NCBI RefSeq assembly: GCF_964199755.1
Contig: NC_133910.1
Coordinates: forward strand, 13,338,711-13,402,710
Length of the DNA stretch: 64,000 nucleotides
Reading direction: 5' to 3'
Source of the DNA: Larus michahellis
Lineage: Eukaryota > Chordata > Aves > Charadriiformes > Laridae
The translations under genes and the position numbers were made by a program. A model generated the notes under the pieces. It made no database searches, was not told the origin of the DNA, and was given only the letters and a program-made list of their open reading frames with translations. This document shows positions 38,171 to 47,900 of the stretch, piece by piece. Each line of letters starts with the position of its first letter. Position 1 is the first letter of the stretch.

Positions 38171-39660
38171 GTTAAAGTATTTGTATGGATGGTTAGACCA
38201 AGTCTTCTCGCATTACTTTCTCTGACATACTGCTTTGTGATGGTCGCTTTGATAAGTGATAATTGCCTTCTCTGATAATTATCATTGGAAACGCAGAACT
38301 TTCAATGGCTTCAAATAAAGGCTTGGTTGGATGTTCTTCTAGACTGTGACTTGGAGCAAAGGATGTTAAGTGTGAAGTTTCCATATTTAACCACAGTCTG
38401 GCTTCAGTTCCTCTGATGGTAGATAACAATGTGACTTCTGTGGGACAGGCACGACCCGCCATGGGATCAGCCACTGGTAGAAGGGTAAGTTTTCCAGCCA
38501 AGAGATGGAACAGGGTGGGGGAAACAAATCCCAGCTCCCTGGCGCTTAGGCCTTTGATTTGCTTCTGTTGCTTGACGAGTTTGAAGGCTAAAAGCTGAGG
38601 AACTTGAATTTTTGAAGTTTTTTTCCTGGAAGATGGAGATGATCTGAATTTTCTGCAGGCTGGAGCACAGATGATGGTATGGTTGTAGAGTCTGTAGAGT
38701 AGATCTCACAGAAAAAAACTTCTGCCTCCAGAGCAAGATTTATTTTATCCTTTGCTTTAAAGGGAAACTTCTAAAGGAGGACTTTTGTTGATACATTATT
38801 TTGCAGAGAAATTGCTTTTGAGGAGTGAGTAAGCCAGGGCAGGATCTAAACCTGACCTCTGCTGCCCAGGAAAAAAGGGAGACGCTGTCCGTCTTACCCC
38901 CAGCCCTGGAAAAGGGAGTAGGGGAACAATTCCTTTATGGCATCCCCTTTGGTAATGGGGTATTTGTGACCCCATTGCACACGGACAAATGATGGTTTGG
39001 GGGAGGAGATGCTACTTGGTCATTTCCCGCTTGCTGGATAATGGCACTTAAGAGGGTGTAAGGAAGCAGTTCTCCCCTTGGCCATCATCTCATTAAGGCT
39101 CCTGGGAGCAGAGGCGGGGGAGGCACCTGTTTCATGTGGGTATCTGAATATTGTTGAAAACAGAGCAAACTCCATGCAGGGATTTAAAAAAAAACAACAG
39201 CCAGCCTCTACCGAATGAGGAGGGAAATACTACTGACAAAACTTTGTGTATCAGGCTGCATTATAAAGAAGAGCATGACACATCCTTCGAGTCTAAAAAG
39301 CACTGCGAGTCCTCTAAAAACTCTGGTGATTCAAGCAGACACGTTGCTGCAAACATTTTTCCTGGTGTGTTAATGGCCTGAATGGCATAGAAAAAAAATT
39401 CTCGGCTGTGTGTCATTATCAAAAGTTGGAGACATCCGGGTTACAAGAGTTGTGTTTGCAGTAGAGGAGCACTTTAAAGCTGAGGTGTGTTCTGGTGGGC
39501 AGCTGCTGAAGATCAAACAGGAACTTGCCTTTTCCACCCACCTTGTCTTAATTGAGGAGCTGAAAAACTGTAATCGGTTGGGGTCCCCAGAGCCCCCCAG
39601 CCTGGGGTGTGGCGTTGGCCCTGTCACCTTTAGTATTGAAGTAATTCTCTCCGTGAGGCA
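38171..39660. other. Spacer between TTF1 and SETX
   Basis: About 1.5 kb separates the TTF1 poly(A) region from the SETX CpG island. It contains two open frames listed separately (minus 38,193-38,501 and plus 39,374-39,745). The middle, 38,740-39,370, shows nothing recognisable. Human TTF1 and SETX are also adjacent and in tandem. Confidence 0.6.
38193..38501 (-). other. Unexplained open frame, possible terminal exon
   Basis: A minus-strand frame of about 102 codons ends with a stop at 38,193. It has a usable acceptor, CTGTCCCACAG, ending at 38,421, and a first true ATG at 38,463. From the acceptor about 75 codons remain, with a normal-looking amino-acid mix (a MIIIREGNYHLSKR segment) and a possible AATAAA on the minus strand near 38,012. 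I do not recognise the protein. It could be a small gene tail-to-tail with TTF1, or chance. Confidence 0.2.
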
Positions 39661-39745
39661 GTGCCCTCCGTGGAGCTCCGACCCCTCCATCCCTGTGTGC
39701 CTCAGTTTCCCCCCCCGCCCTTCCCCTTCGTTACTGGCCCTTTAA
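39374..39745 (+). other. Unexplained open frame upstream of SETX
   Basis: A plus-strand frame free of stops for 372 bases, lacking an ATG start (a GTG at 39,410). The middle part, VGDIRVTRVVFAVEEHFKAE followed by a leucine/lysine-rich helix-like segment, looks more protein-like than most chance frames; the last third is GC-rich, low-complexity and probably not coding. No family recognised. It could be an exon relic. Confidence 0.2.
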
Positions 39746-39849
39746 GGCCCCGCCGCTCTCCTCGAGGGGCGGGGCTTGCTGGCGCGAGGGGGCGGTGCCG
39801 GCTGCGGGGTGAAGGCCGGAGCCCACTTCCGCCAGTGGGCCGGAAGCGC

Positions 39850-40021
39850 GGCGGAGCGGGCGGCTGGGGAGTGGTAGCGACGGTAGCGACGGTAGCGACG
39901 GTAGCGACGGTAGCGACGGTAGCGACGGTAGCGACGGTAGCGACGGTAGCGACGGTAGCGACGGTAGCGACGGTAGCGACGGTAGCGACGGTAGCGACGG
40001 TAGCGACGGTAGCGGGCTGAG
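39850..40021 (+). other. SETX: SETX exon 1, untranslated (predicted)
   Basis: The donor is GCTGAG|GTGAGCG, exon end at 40,021. The start is estimated from the ETS pair. Nearly all of the exon is the 9-bp minisatellite. It has no ATG on the sense strand. If transcription starts later, the repeat would lie in the promoter instead. Confidence 0.45.
39873..40014 (+). repeat. 9-bp minisatellite (GGTAGCGAC)n
   Basis: Fifteen perfect copies of GGTAGCGAC run from 39,873 to 40,007, followed by seven bases of a sixteenth. Each unit has two CpGs and a GG doublet; G exceeds C on the sense strand (4 to 2). Because the unit is a multiple of three, open frames cross it (Val-Ala-Thr, Gly-Ser-Asp; Arg-Tyr-Arg or Ser-Leu-Pro on the other strand), which are artefacts. 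Perfect identity between copies means recent or ongoing copy-number change. Confidence 0.97.
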
Positions 40022-40754
40022 GTGAGCGAGGAGGGACGGGACGGGGCCGCAATGGGGCCGCGCTCCCCTCCCACGGCCGCGCTCCACGCCGCCTCCCCCG
40101 CCGAGGAGGCCGGGTTCCCCTCCGGCTCCCTTTTTGTCTCGGTCCCCTCACGCCGCCTGAGGGGAGGTGCTGCCCCACTGGGCCGGGCCTGCTCGGCGGG
40201 AAGGGAGCGGCGCGTTCGGCGGCTCGGGCGGGCCACGGGGCGGTGGGACTGCGCGGCCGGGGCGCTCGCGGGGGAGCTGTTGGTGAGTGCCCGGGAGTCC
40301 CCGGGGCGGCGGGGGTGGGTAGAGCCGGGAAACAGAAACTGCCGGCGCTCGGGTGTTCGTGTGGGCGGATGTCGGCACTCCCCGGCGGGCAGCCGTTATT
40401 AAAGCGTGTCGGAAGCAAAGCGTTACAGGTAAAGGGGACTTCTCGCAGCTGAGGTTTGCGTGGCTGTGTGCGGTTGTTCAAGTAGTTTCCTTCTTAATGC
40501 GCGTAGGTGGACTTTTTTTACACCTTTTGTTGCAAAAAGGTGCGATAGATGTTGTACTGCCCCCATTTGAGTGCCAGAATGGTTTCAGGTGCAAGTCATA
40601 CTTATCCTTTCAGTAAATGCGTGTTCAATATAACCTGTGTTAATCTAAGTCATAAAGCGATTCTTAATCGATAGCGTGTGAACTGAGCCGCTTTCTGATG
40701 ATTTCTGTTCTGCTGTAGGTCTTTGAAGTACCGTCGAGACTCGTGTCCCAGGGG

Positions 40755-40766
40755 ATGGATTGTTGA
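40755..40766 (+). other. Three-codon uORF in the SETX leader
   Basis: ATG-GAT-TGT-TGA with G at -3 and G at +4, a fair initiation context. Present only if exon 2 is included in full. Confidence 0.4.
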
Positions 40767-40801
40767 AGGAGCCGCGTTGCTGTGCTGCACTCGGGGCGTG
40801 T

Positions 40802-40867
40802 ATGGCTGAAGGTCGGGACCCCCTTCCCCCCCCACAGGGCAGCTCTCTTCTCTTTCCCACCATGTGA
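40802..40867 (+). other. 21-codon uORF ending in an AUG-UGA start-stop
   Basis: The frame opens at 40,802 and closes at TGA 40,865-40,867. Its last sense codon is itself an ATG in ideal context (CCCACCATGTGA), so a ribosome starting there would terminate at once. Kept in both long and short forms of the predicted exon. Confidence 0.45.
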
Positions 40868-41748
40868 CTTGCCACACCTGCACGGCAAAGAGCTTCCTCT
40901 TCCAAAGGTAAACACCACAGTTGCTTTTTTTCCCCCGTACATACATACAAGGAAATTTATGATTTTGCTTTATCTAGGTTTTCCTTTTGCATTTTTTGTT
41001 ATGCTAAATAACAGAAGCAATTACCGTTATTCCTATAGTTCAGTGTAACATCCCATAGTTAGTTCAAGTGTTCATGCTTTTCCGGTATTCTGTTGAGTTT
41101 TTCCGACTAGCAGGATCTGAGGTGACTGTATTGCTGCTTAGTGAAGAACTTTTGTTTTTAGAGGAAGCAGTCTGTGGTGAGAATTTTATGGTGCTTTCTA
41201 ACTATAATAATGAAGACAGGAAAGTTCTGCATAAATATCCTTTGCATTTGACAACAGGGATTTGTTGGCCTATAAATTTTAGCATGGGATTAAGAAAAAA
41301 AAGCTAATTAAATTTTGTACTCCCTAGACCTAGATTCCACAGATACCAGTAAAACATAATGAACATTAGCACTGTAGTTCTGGAAAGCGTGCGTTAAGCG
41401 TGGATGAGGGGGTTTTTTGTATGTAAAGTGAATTTTCACACGTTGTTTTGTAGTTTGCAAATTATGTAAGTTGACTTCTTTTTGGTGCTTTACTTTTAAT
41501 GTTTGTCATTCAGCAAATGTTTTTCTGTAACTTTTTTTAATGCTTTAATTTGTATTTCTTTATTTAATTGCATACGCCTATATGATATAAGAACATCCAA
41601 GAACACATGCTTTTATGCTGCCGATGAGTTACATAAATCCTGAAACTCATCACACTTGAAAATTAAGTACTATTGTGGCTGAAAGGAAGTATTTTGCTGC
41701 TTTCAGTCTTTGGACTTACGTTAATTCCTTCTTCTTTCCATCCAAAGA

Positions 41749-41928
41749 ATGAGCACATGTCGATGGTGTACACCTAGTGGTTCTGACACCACTGAGTTCC
41801 TGAAGAGCTATGCTTCTAAACAGTTGTCCCAGGAAGATCTTGAAGCATCCAACGATGATCTCTGTTACTGCCTGGAGTGTGTGGTTGAATACCACAAAGC
41901 AAGGGAAAAATTGCCATGGTTGCATGAG
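41749..41928 (+). CDS. SETX: SETX exon 3, start codon
   Basis: Residues 1-60, beginning MSTCRWCTP, clearly the human senataxin N-terminus. The acceptor TTCTTTCCATCCAAAG ends at 41,747, leaving a single A before ATG. Ends in phase 0 at CATGAG|GTAATT. Confidence 0.95.
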
Positions 41929-44900
41929 GTAATTAAGATTTGGCCCCGGCGACTGAGCGGGAAGACTTGGAACTGAAGGAAAACTTCAGAAGAAGCTTTT
42001 GTCGTCCAGCCTCAGTGTAGGGGGGAGTTTTGTGCAGGGGTTGTATTCTCTTGGCTTTGGGGGATAGTGTATGTTGTTTTTTAACTGTCTGCTTTTTTTA
42101 TATTGAGTTGAGCCGATCGTAAAACAAGAGGACCCTCTTGTTTTGCATATATTCAAATTAGTGAGAATTAAAACAGTAGTGGGAAGTTGCTGACTAGATA
42201 TTACAACTTGAATTTTATTCATGCTGCGATGGTCTGACATCTGGAAAAAAGAACACCTGCCACATAAACTAACAGCTCTGTTTCTTTATGTATTTGTTCA
42301 CTTCCTCTGGCTTCTGTTCAGCTTTGGGTTTGTTCCTCTTTGTGTGCTTTCATTTTTCATTGGTAGTTTTCTACTATGCTTGAATTTCAAAGATCTGGTC
42401 TTGTACGCCTGTGAGATTTTTGTGATTACAAACAATCAAAAAAGTTACAAACCGCTTTATTATAAGCCTTTTATAATTCTCCCTCATTAGTATCCATTTT
42501 TGTGTTTTGGAAAGCTTATTTCCCCTTATGTGTATATGTATGTGAAATGAATATTTGTAGCTAATTGGTCATAATGCAGATGTCTAAAAGGTTGCTTTTT
42601 AAATTAGTCAGCTAGATTATCTGAATGGCAATCCCATCTGAGTATAATGGAGCGATTGGACTGATGACTGTTAGCTGTAGGAAATAACTGTGGTTTCTAA
42701 TGGAGGTTTGGAGCAGTTAATTTAGATGAGTGATGTTAAGTGAGCTGAATCCCCTACGAGTATTCAGCAAGTCAGTTGGTCTGTTTGCATTGTTTACATT
42801 CACTCCCTTCCACTTGATACATTGCAAAATCTGCGATAAGGCAAGATTATAAAAATGCTTTTCCCATCTCCAATATGATAGTTTTCTGTATTGTGCACTT
42901 CTTTATGTTGGCCAGTGGAACAAAGTTTTGTGACTAACCTATGGCCTGAAATAATTATTAGAACGGTGTACGAGTATTTAATAGAATTATAAAAACGCTT
43001 CTGGTTTCAATGCCACTCTCTTAAAAATGATTTTATAATCTTAATTCTGAAGCGGGAGTTTTGTGATTTGCACAATCTGAATGCCATGTCAAAACTTTAT
43101 TGTTTCACATTGTGCTTGGAAAGAAACTTTTCAAAATGAAGCTGTAAGTTTTGAAAGTGTAGTCAAGGCTTCTGAATGTGATAATAAATGTCCTTCGTTG
43201 CTTACTTCACAAATGCACATTGTTTGATTATTTTTTCCCTTCTGAATAGGTCTTGTGGGAGTTGGAAACTTCCCGTCTTGTTGCCCACATTGAGAAATCC
43301 ATGAGTGAAGAAGCTGGAGAAGATGATGAGTTGTTTATAGTGGATGAGAATGGAGAGACACAGCTGTCGGGTTATGTGGGCCCGGATTTTGAGAATAACC
43401 TGCGAGTGCCTCTTCTAGAAATACTGAAATATCCATATCTGCTGCTGCATGAGAAAGTCAGTATGTATCTTACGTATACAGTTGGAAAGGCATGATACCG
43501 GTTTTACTGAAGGAGGTGAAAATAACAAATAGTAGTGAAACTGAAGTACCAGTGTATGTTTGTATATGTATTTGTATTTATTTTTACACTAAATATTTTA
43601 TTTTGCTTTGTGAGTGTATAAATTAGTCCTTACTGTAACTGTTTGTCTGTTTAGGTGAGCTGTGTGTAGAAGTGCTCTGTAGAATGGAACAAAGTCACAG
43701 CTCCTTTCAGGTCTTTGAGAAATATCCAGGAATTTATCTCTTTTTGGTACACCCGAATGAAGTGGTAAGTTACTTTTCTGTTCCACTAAAACTTAGTTTT
43801 AACTAGCAGCAGAACAGATTCTTATTTTTAATGAAAAGAATATGAAAATAGCGGAGTTCAGAATTTTAAGTGTTTGATTTTCTGTACAGTATATATATAT
43901 AAACGAGATTTCAGTAGGAATATAGTTACTCTTCCTTTGCAAAATTTGTAGAATCACTTCACTTTTTGCATTTAATGGGGAGAAGTTAGAGGTGTTCAAC
44001 CAAACTTTAAATTTATGCCCTATACTCACAAATGGAATTCGTCTAAAGTGGGCCAGGGTTTGTAACTTGTGTATCAATCCCCTTGTCCTTCCCTTCTCTT
44101 TCTTCATTTCTAGAAGCTTTCACATTTTAGCTTTAAAAATTGAAAAAGTGAGAATAGTGTAGTTACTTGCAAGAAGAGATGCTCAGCAGTAGGCTTTCTT
44201 TGAAATGCCCTTTAATCGTTACTGAATTTTGTCTTTACAAGGAGGCAATATTGTGTTTTAATGGATTTGTGCGTTAAGTGGTAGAATAGCTCAAAATTCT
44301 GGAGATTTTTTTTTGCCTGTGTCTGAATTCGTATGGAATATTTTAATATTGAACAATCAGATCAAAAGTTCATTTGAAAGCGTAAACAGGAGAGCTCCAT
44401 CCTTTATGATATTTAGAAGTGTCAGCTGATCTTAGTATCATTCATGCTACTGTACACAGCAGAGGCTGCTTTCTTTTTGAATCCAGTTTCTTAAGAAAGT
44501 AACAAAATGAGAAATTTTGGAACACTGGAAGTGTCTAGATTGAGAGACTTTACAATTGCAGTTGTTACCAACAACAATTGTGGGGCTGCACGAGAAGTTG
44601 GGAGGGGCACCCCAACTGACCAAAGGGATATTCCATACCATATGATGTCATGCTCAGTTTATAAAGCTGGGGGAAGAAGAAGAAAGGGGGGTACATTTAG
44701 AGTTATGGGGGATGTTTAGAGTTACGGCGTTTGTCTTCCCAACTAACCATTACGTGTGCTGGAACCCTGCTTTCCTGGAGATGGCTGAACACCTGCCTGC
44801 TGATGGGAAGTAGACAACGAATTCCTTCTTTTACTTTGCTTCCACGTGCAGCTTTTGCTTTATGTATTAAAATGTGTTCATCTCAACCCACGGATTTTCT

Positions 44901-47900
44901 CACTTTTACTCTCCCGATTCTCACCCCCGATCCCACCGCAGGGCAGTGAGCGAGTGGCCGCGTGGTGCTTAGTTGCTGGCTGTGATTAAACCATGACATT
45001 TTTATTGATAGGCGATGTTTCTGTTTTAATCCTTAGATTCGTCGATGGGCCATCCTAACGGCAAGGAATTTAGGGAAGGTTGACAGGGATGATTACTATG
45101 ACCTACAGGAAGTACTGACTTGCTTGTTCAAAGTTATTGAGTTGGGGCTTTTTGAGAGTCCAGATATTTACAGCTCTTCAATGATTGAAATGGGTAAACT
45201 CATCCTTCTGCCATCTCACTTATATGATACTTCCAACTACAAGAACTATTGGCTAGGTGAGTATTTATGATCAGAAATGAATTTCTGCAAGTAGTCTCTC
45301 CCATGTTGTAAGTACTTCTTTCAAGTCAGAGCCCTGATGTTTCACAGGTGCTGTTTATTTTGGGGCATGTCAAATGGCAAAACTGAGCACTGCACAACTG
45401 CAGTAGTGAAGTAGTGTTTATTTAGTTTCACGTTGCTGCCGATCTCTTTGGTCAAGCGTTACACTGGTAATGGCATTTGGAAAACGATCCTTGATTTGGT
45501 GAAAATCAGAACAAATTTTTGCAAATATATGGTCAGGTTGCTTGCTTTTTCATTTTTGTAGGAATTTGTATGTTGCTAACAGTGCTGGAAGAACAAGCTA
45601 TGGACTCCTTGTTACTGGGCCCAGACAAACAAAATGATTTCATGCAGTCTATACTTCACACCATGGAGAAAGAAGCAGATGGTAACTAACTTTGATACTG
45701 AGATTAAGACAGTTCAGAGACTATTTTTCATCTTTATCAAACTTCCTTGTTTAATTGAGTAAATCTTTAATAGTATAACGCTGAGGTGATTTTAATTGAG
45801 GCTTGCTTATCTGCTGGAAGATGACCAATAATGCACAATATTTGGGCGATACTGACAAATAGTGAAAAATTACATTCAAACAAACTGTAAGTGGAGAAGG
45901 AATGGCAAGGCTTTGCTTAGGGCTGGCATAGAGGTTTTGAGAGGAAAAATCTATAATTTCTACCATATTGTTTTCACTTAATGTACAGGTCGTATGGGAA
46001 TGTGCGTTTGACTGTGGCATGAAGCTTGAATTTTGAGTCCTAAAATAAAAAAAACCCTTCTGAATTGCTGCTACTTGCTTAAAATTCGACTCTTCTGTCC
46101 ATATGTTTGGGACTTTAGATTTTAAACTAGTAGCCCTTGGGCCATTCTTGTAGGCCACATGCCATGCCATAGCCCAGGAATGGCACATGAGCTCGAGACC
46201 AGGGCTGCCTCTTAAATGACCAGATCTTTATAAGCATAGCATGGTATGAGGATGTGATGTGAAGAAGGAAGAACACACTTGAAGGAAAGCCAATTGCTTC
46301 TAGCTTAAATTTGATGTATAAATTGTCATAGCTGTGTAAATTGTACCCACTTCTTAGAAGAGCAACTGCAAAAATCAGTGTGGAAGAATCCATTTCATAG
46401 AGCTGGGAAATGTTAGTAATAGTTACCCAGGTTCCTGTTGATTTAGGGCTGTATAAGGAGCAGTGTCTGTACAGATAAGTGAGGTTGACTTTTTTTTTGT
46501 CCTTTTTCTGGGTTAAAAAGTATAGTTGTAACTTACTGGAATATGTATCATTATATTAGTATTTAAGAAAAATCAATGAAAAACAGCTACTTTCAACTTC
46601 AGCTTAGCCTAAGACTGTACAGGACTCTTGCATTTCAACTCTCCCCAATATTGCTGTTATGTTTCAGATGATTCTACTGACCCCTTCTGGCCAGCGCTGC
46701 ATTGTTTCATGGTTATTTTGGATCAGCTCGGATCTAAAGTATGGGGTCAGCTTATTGATCCTGTCCAAGCCTTTCAAACCATTATCAACAGTGTGAGCTA
46801 CAACAATGAAATAAAAAATATACGCAGTAGCTATAAGAGGTCAGTTCTATTAAGAGACTAGAACAGTTTTATGATTTTAATACCAGGTAGCATAGTAGCT
46901 TGGTCTTGGTTTTCTTGTCAGTGCTGCATTAATTTGTGTTGGGGGAGGGAGATGCCAAGTAAAAAAATCAGGTGTTGCCAACTTCAAACAAAGAAAAGGT
47001 GAAGTAGGTCCCCTAAAATTGTGAGGTTCTTTCAAAAAAATATATGCTCACTTCTTTTTTGCCTACTATGATGTTTGTTACACTTTTCAGGATTTTTTTC
47101 CTGAATCAGGAAGGCGGCTAACTGCTTAGTGCTTATTTCCTGCTATAACCAACTTGCACTAAGTTTAACGAAGATTGCCACGTCTGAGATTCTTTGTAAA
47201 ATTATGGCAATTCCAGAATTTTCAGTGGATGATATGTTTTAGATTTTATTGTGGGTCTAGATGACAACTGATTTGAGTTTACTTTTATCTCATGTTAAGT
47301 CTTAAATATTTTACAAGTTTAGATTTGCTTAATGGTACCGTATGGGAATTTAAAAATTTTAGTCCTTTCAGGGCAGGTAATAAAGTGGCCCTTAGTAGCT
47401 TGGATAACATAGTGAAAACACATAGCAGGCATCAGATACTGTTTTGAAACATCTTGTCTTCATATGCTTATATCCTAAGATGAAAAGGTAGCTTTTGAGT
47501 CACTTCTGAGTGACAGTGTTGTCAGTATTGAACAGAAAGTTAATTAGGTAAAGCGTTTGTTCAGTGTGGAAGCGGTTGGTTAGTGCACTGCTAGGAAGTG
47601 TAGAAACAGCTTCTACAGAACAGAATTTTGTTAGGTAAACCTGGTCTCCATCTTGTGGCATGCTGTGCCTTTTAAGGATTTGATAAGAATCCAGGTCCCA
47701 AGACTTTAGGAACACTTGCTGTTTTTGAAAACCGAAACTGTGTGTAATTTTAAAAAGTTGGTGGAAAATAGTACCTGAATAACCATGCCAGTCGTTTACT
47801 GTTTTCCTGTGATATATTTTTAATCAACTTTGAGTGACAATGTCTTAAATGGTCAGTATATTTATCCGCACACGGTCTGTTATAGATAGCTACAGATACG

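Larger units (their letters stand above)
39660..40410 (+). promoter_or_regulatory. SETX: SETX CpG-island promoter
   Basis: The sequence switches to very high GC and CpG. There is a GC box at 39,764-39,775 (GGGGCGGGGC) and two ETS sites facing each other, CACTTCCGCC at 39,824-39,833 and GGCCGGAAGC at 39,838-39,847. No TATA box. Paired ETS sites commonly mark the start site in housekeeping promoters, so initiation is placed at about 39,850-39,870. Confidence 0.75.
40719..40907 (+). other. SETX: SETX exon 2, untranslated (predicted)
   Basis: A strong acceptor (TTTCTGTTCTGCTGTAG) and a donor (TTCCAAAG|GTAAAC) bound 189 bases. A second acceptor inside it (CCCCCCCCACAG, end 40,837) would give a short form, 40,838-40,907. 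It carries upstream ATGs at 40,755, 40,802 and 40,862. Splicing to the coding exon leaves only one base before the SETX ATG. Confidence 0.5.

Noticed and set aside
39873-40014. CRISPR-like array
   Set aside because: Units are contiguous 9-mers with no spacers, in a vertebrate promoter.
39661-40481. Long open frames on both strands across the SETX promoter (up to about 259 codons)
   Set aside because: They arise because the 9-bp repeat is a multiple of three and lacks stops in five frames; products are monotonous Val-Ala-Thr, Arg-Tyr-Arg or Ser-Leu-Pro.
45751-46188. 145-codon minus-strand frame in SETX intron 7
   Set aside because: AT-rich translated intron with no recognisable protein features; antisense to a well-supported gene.
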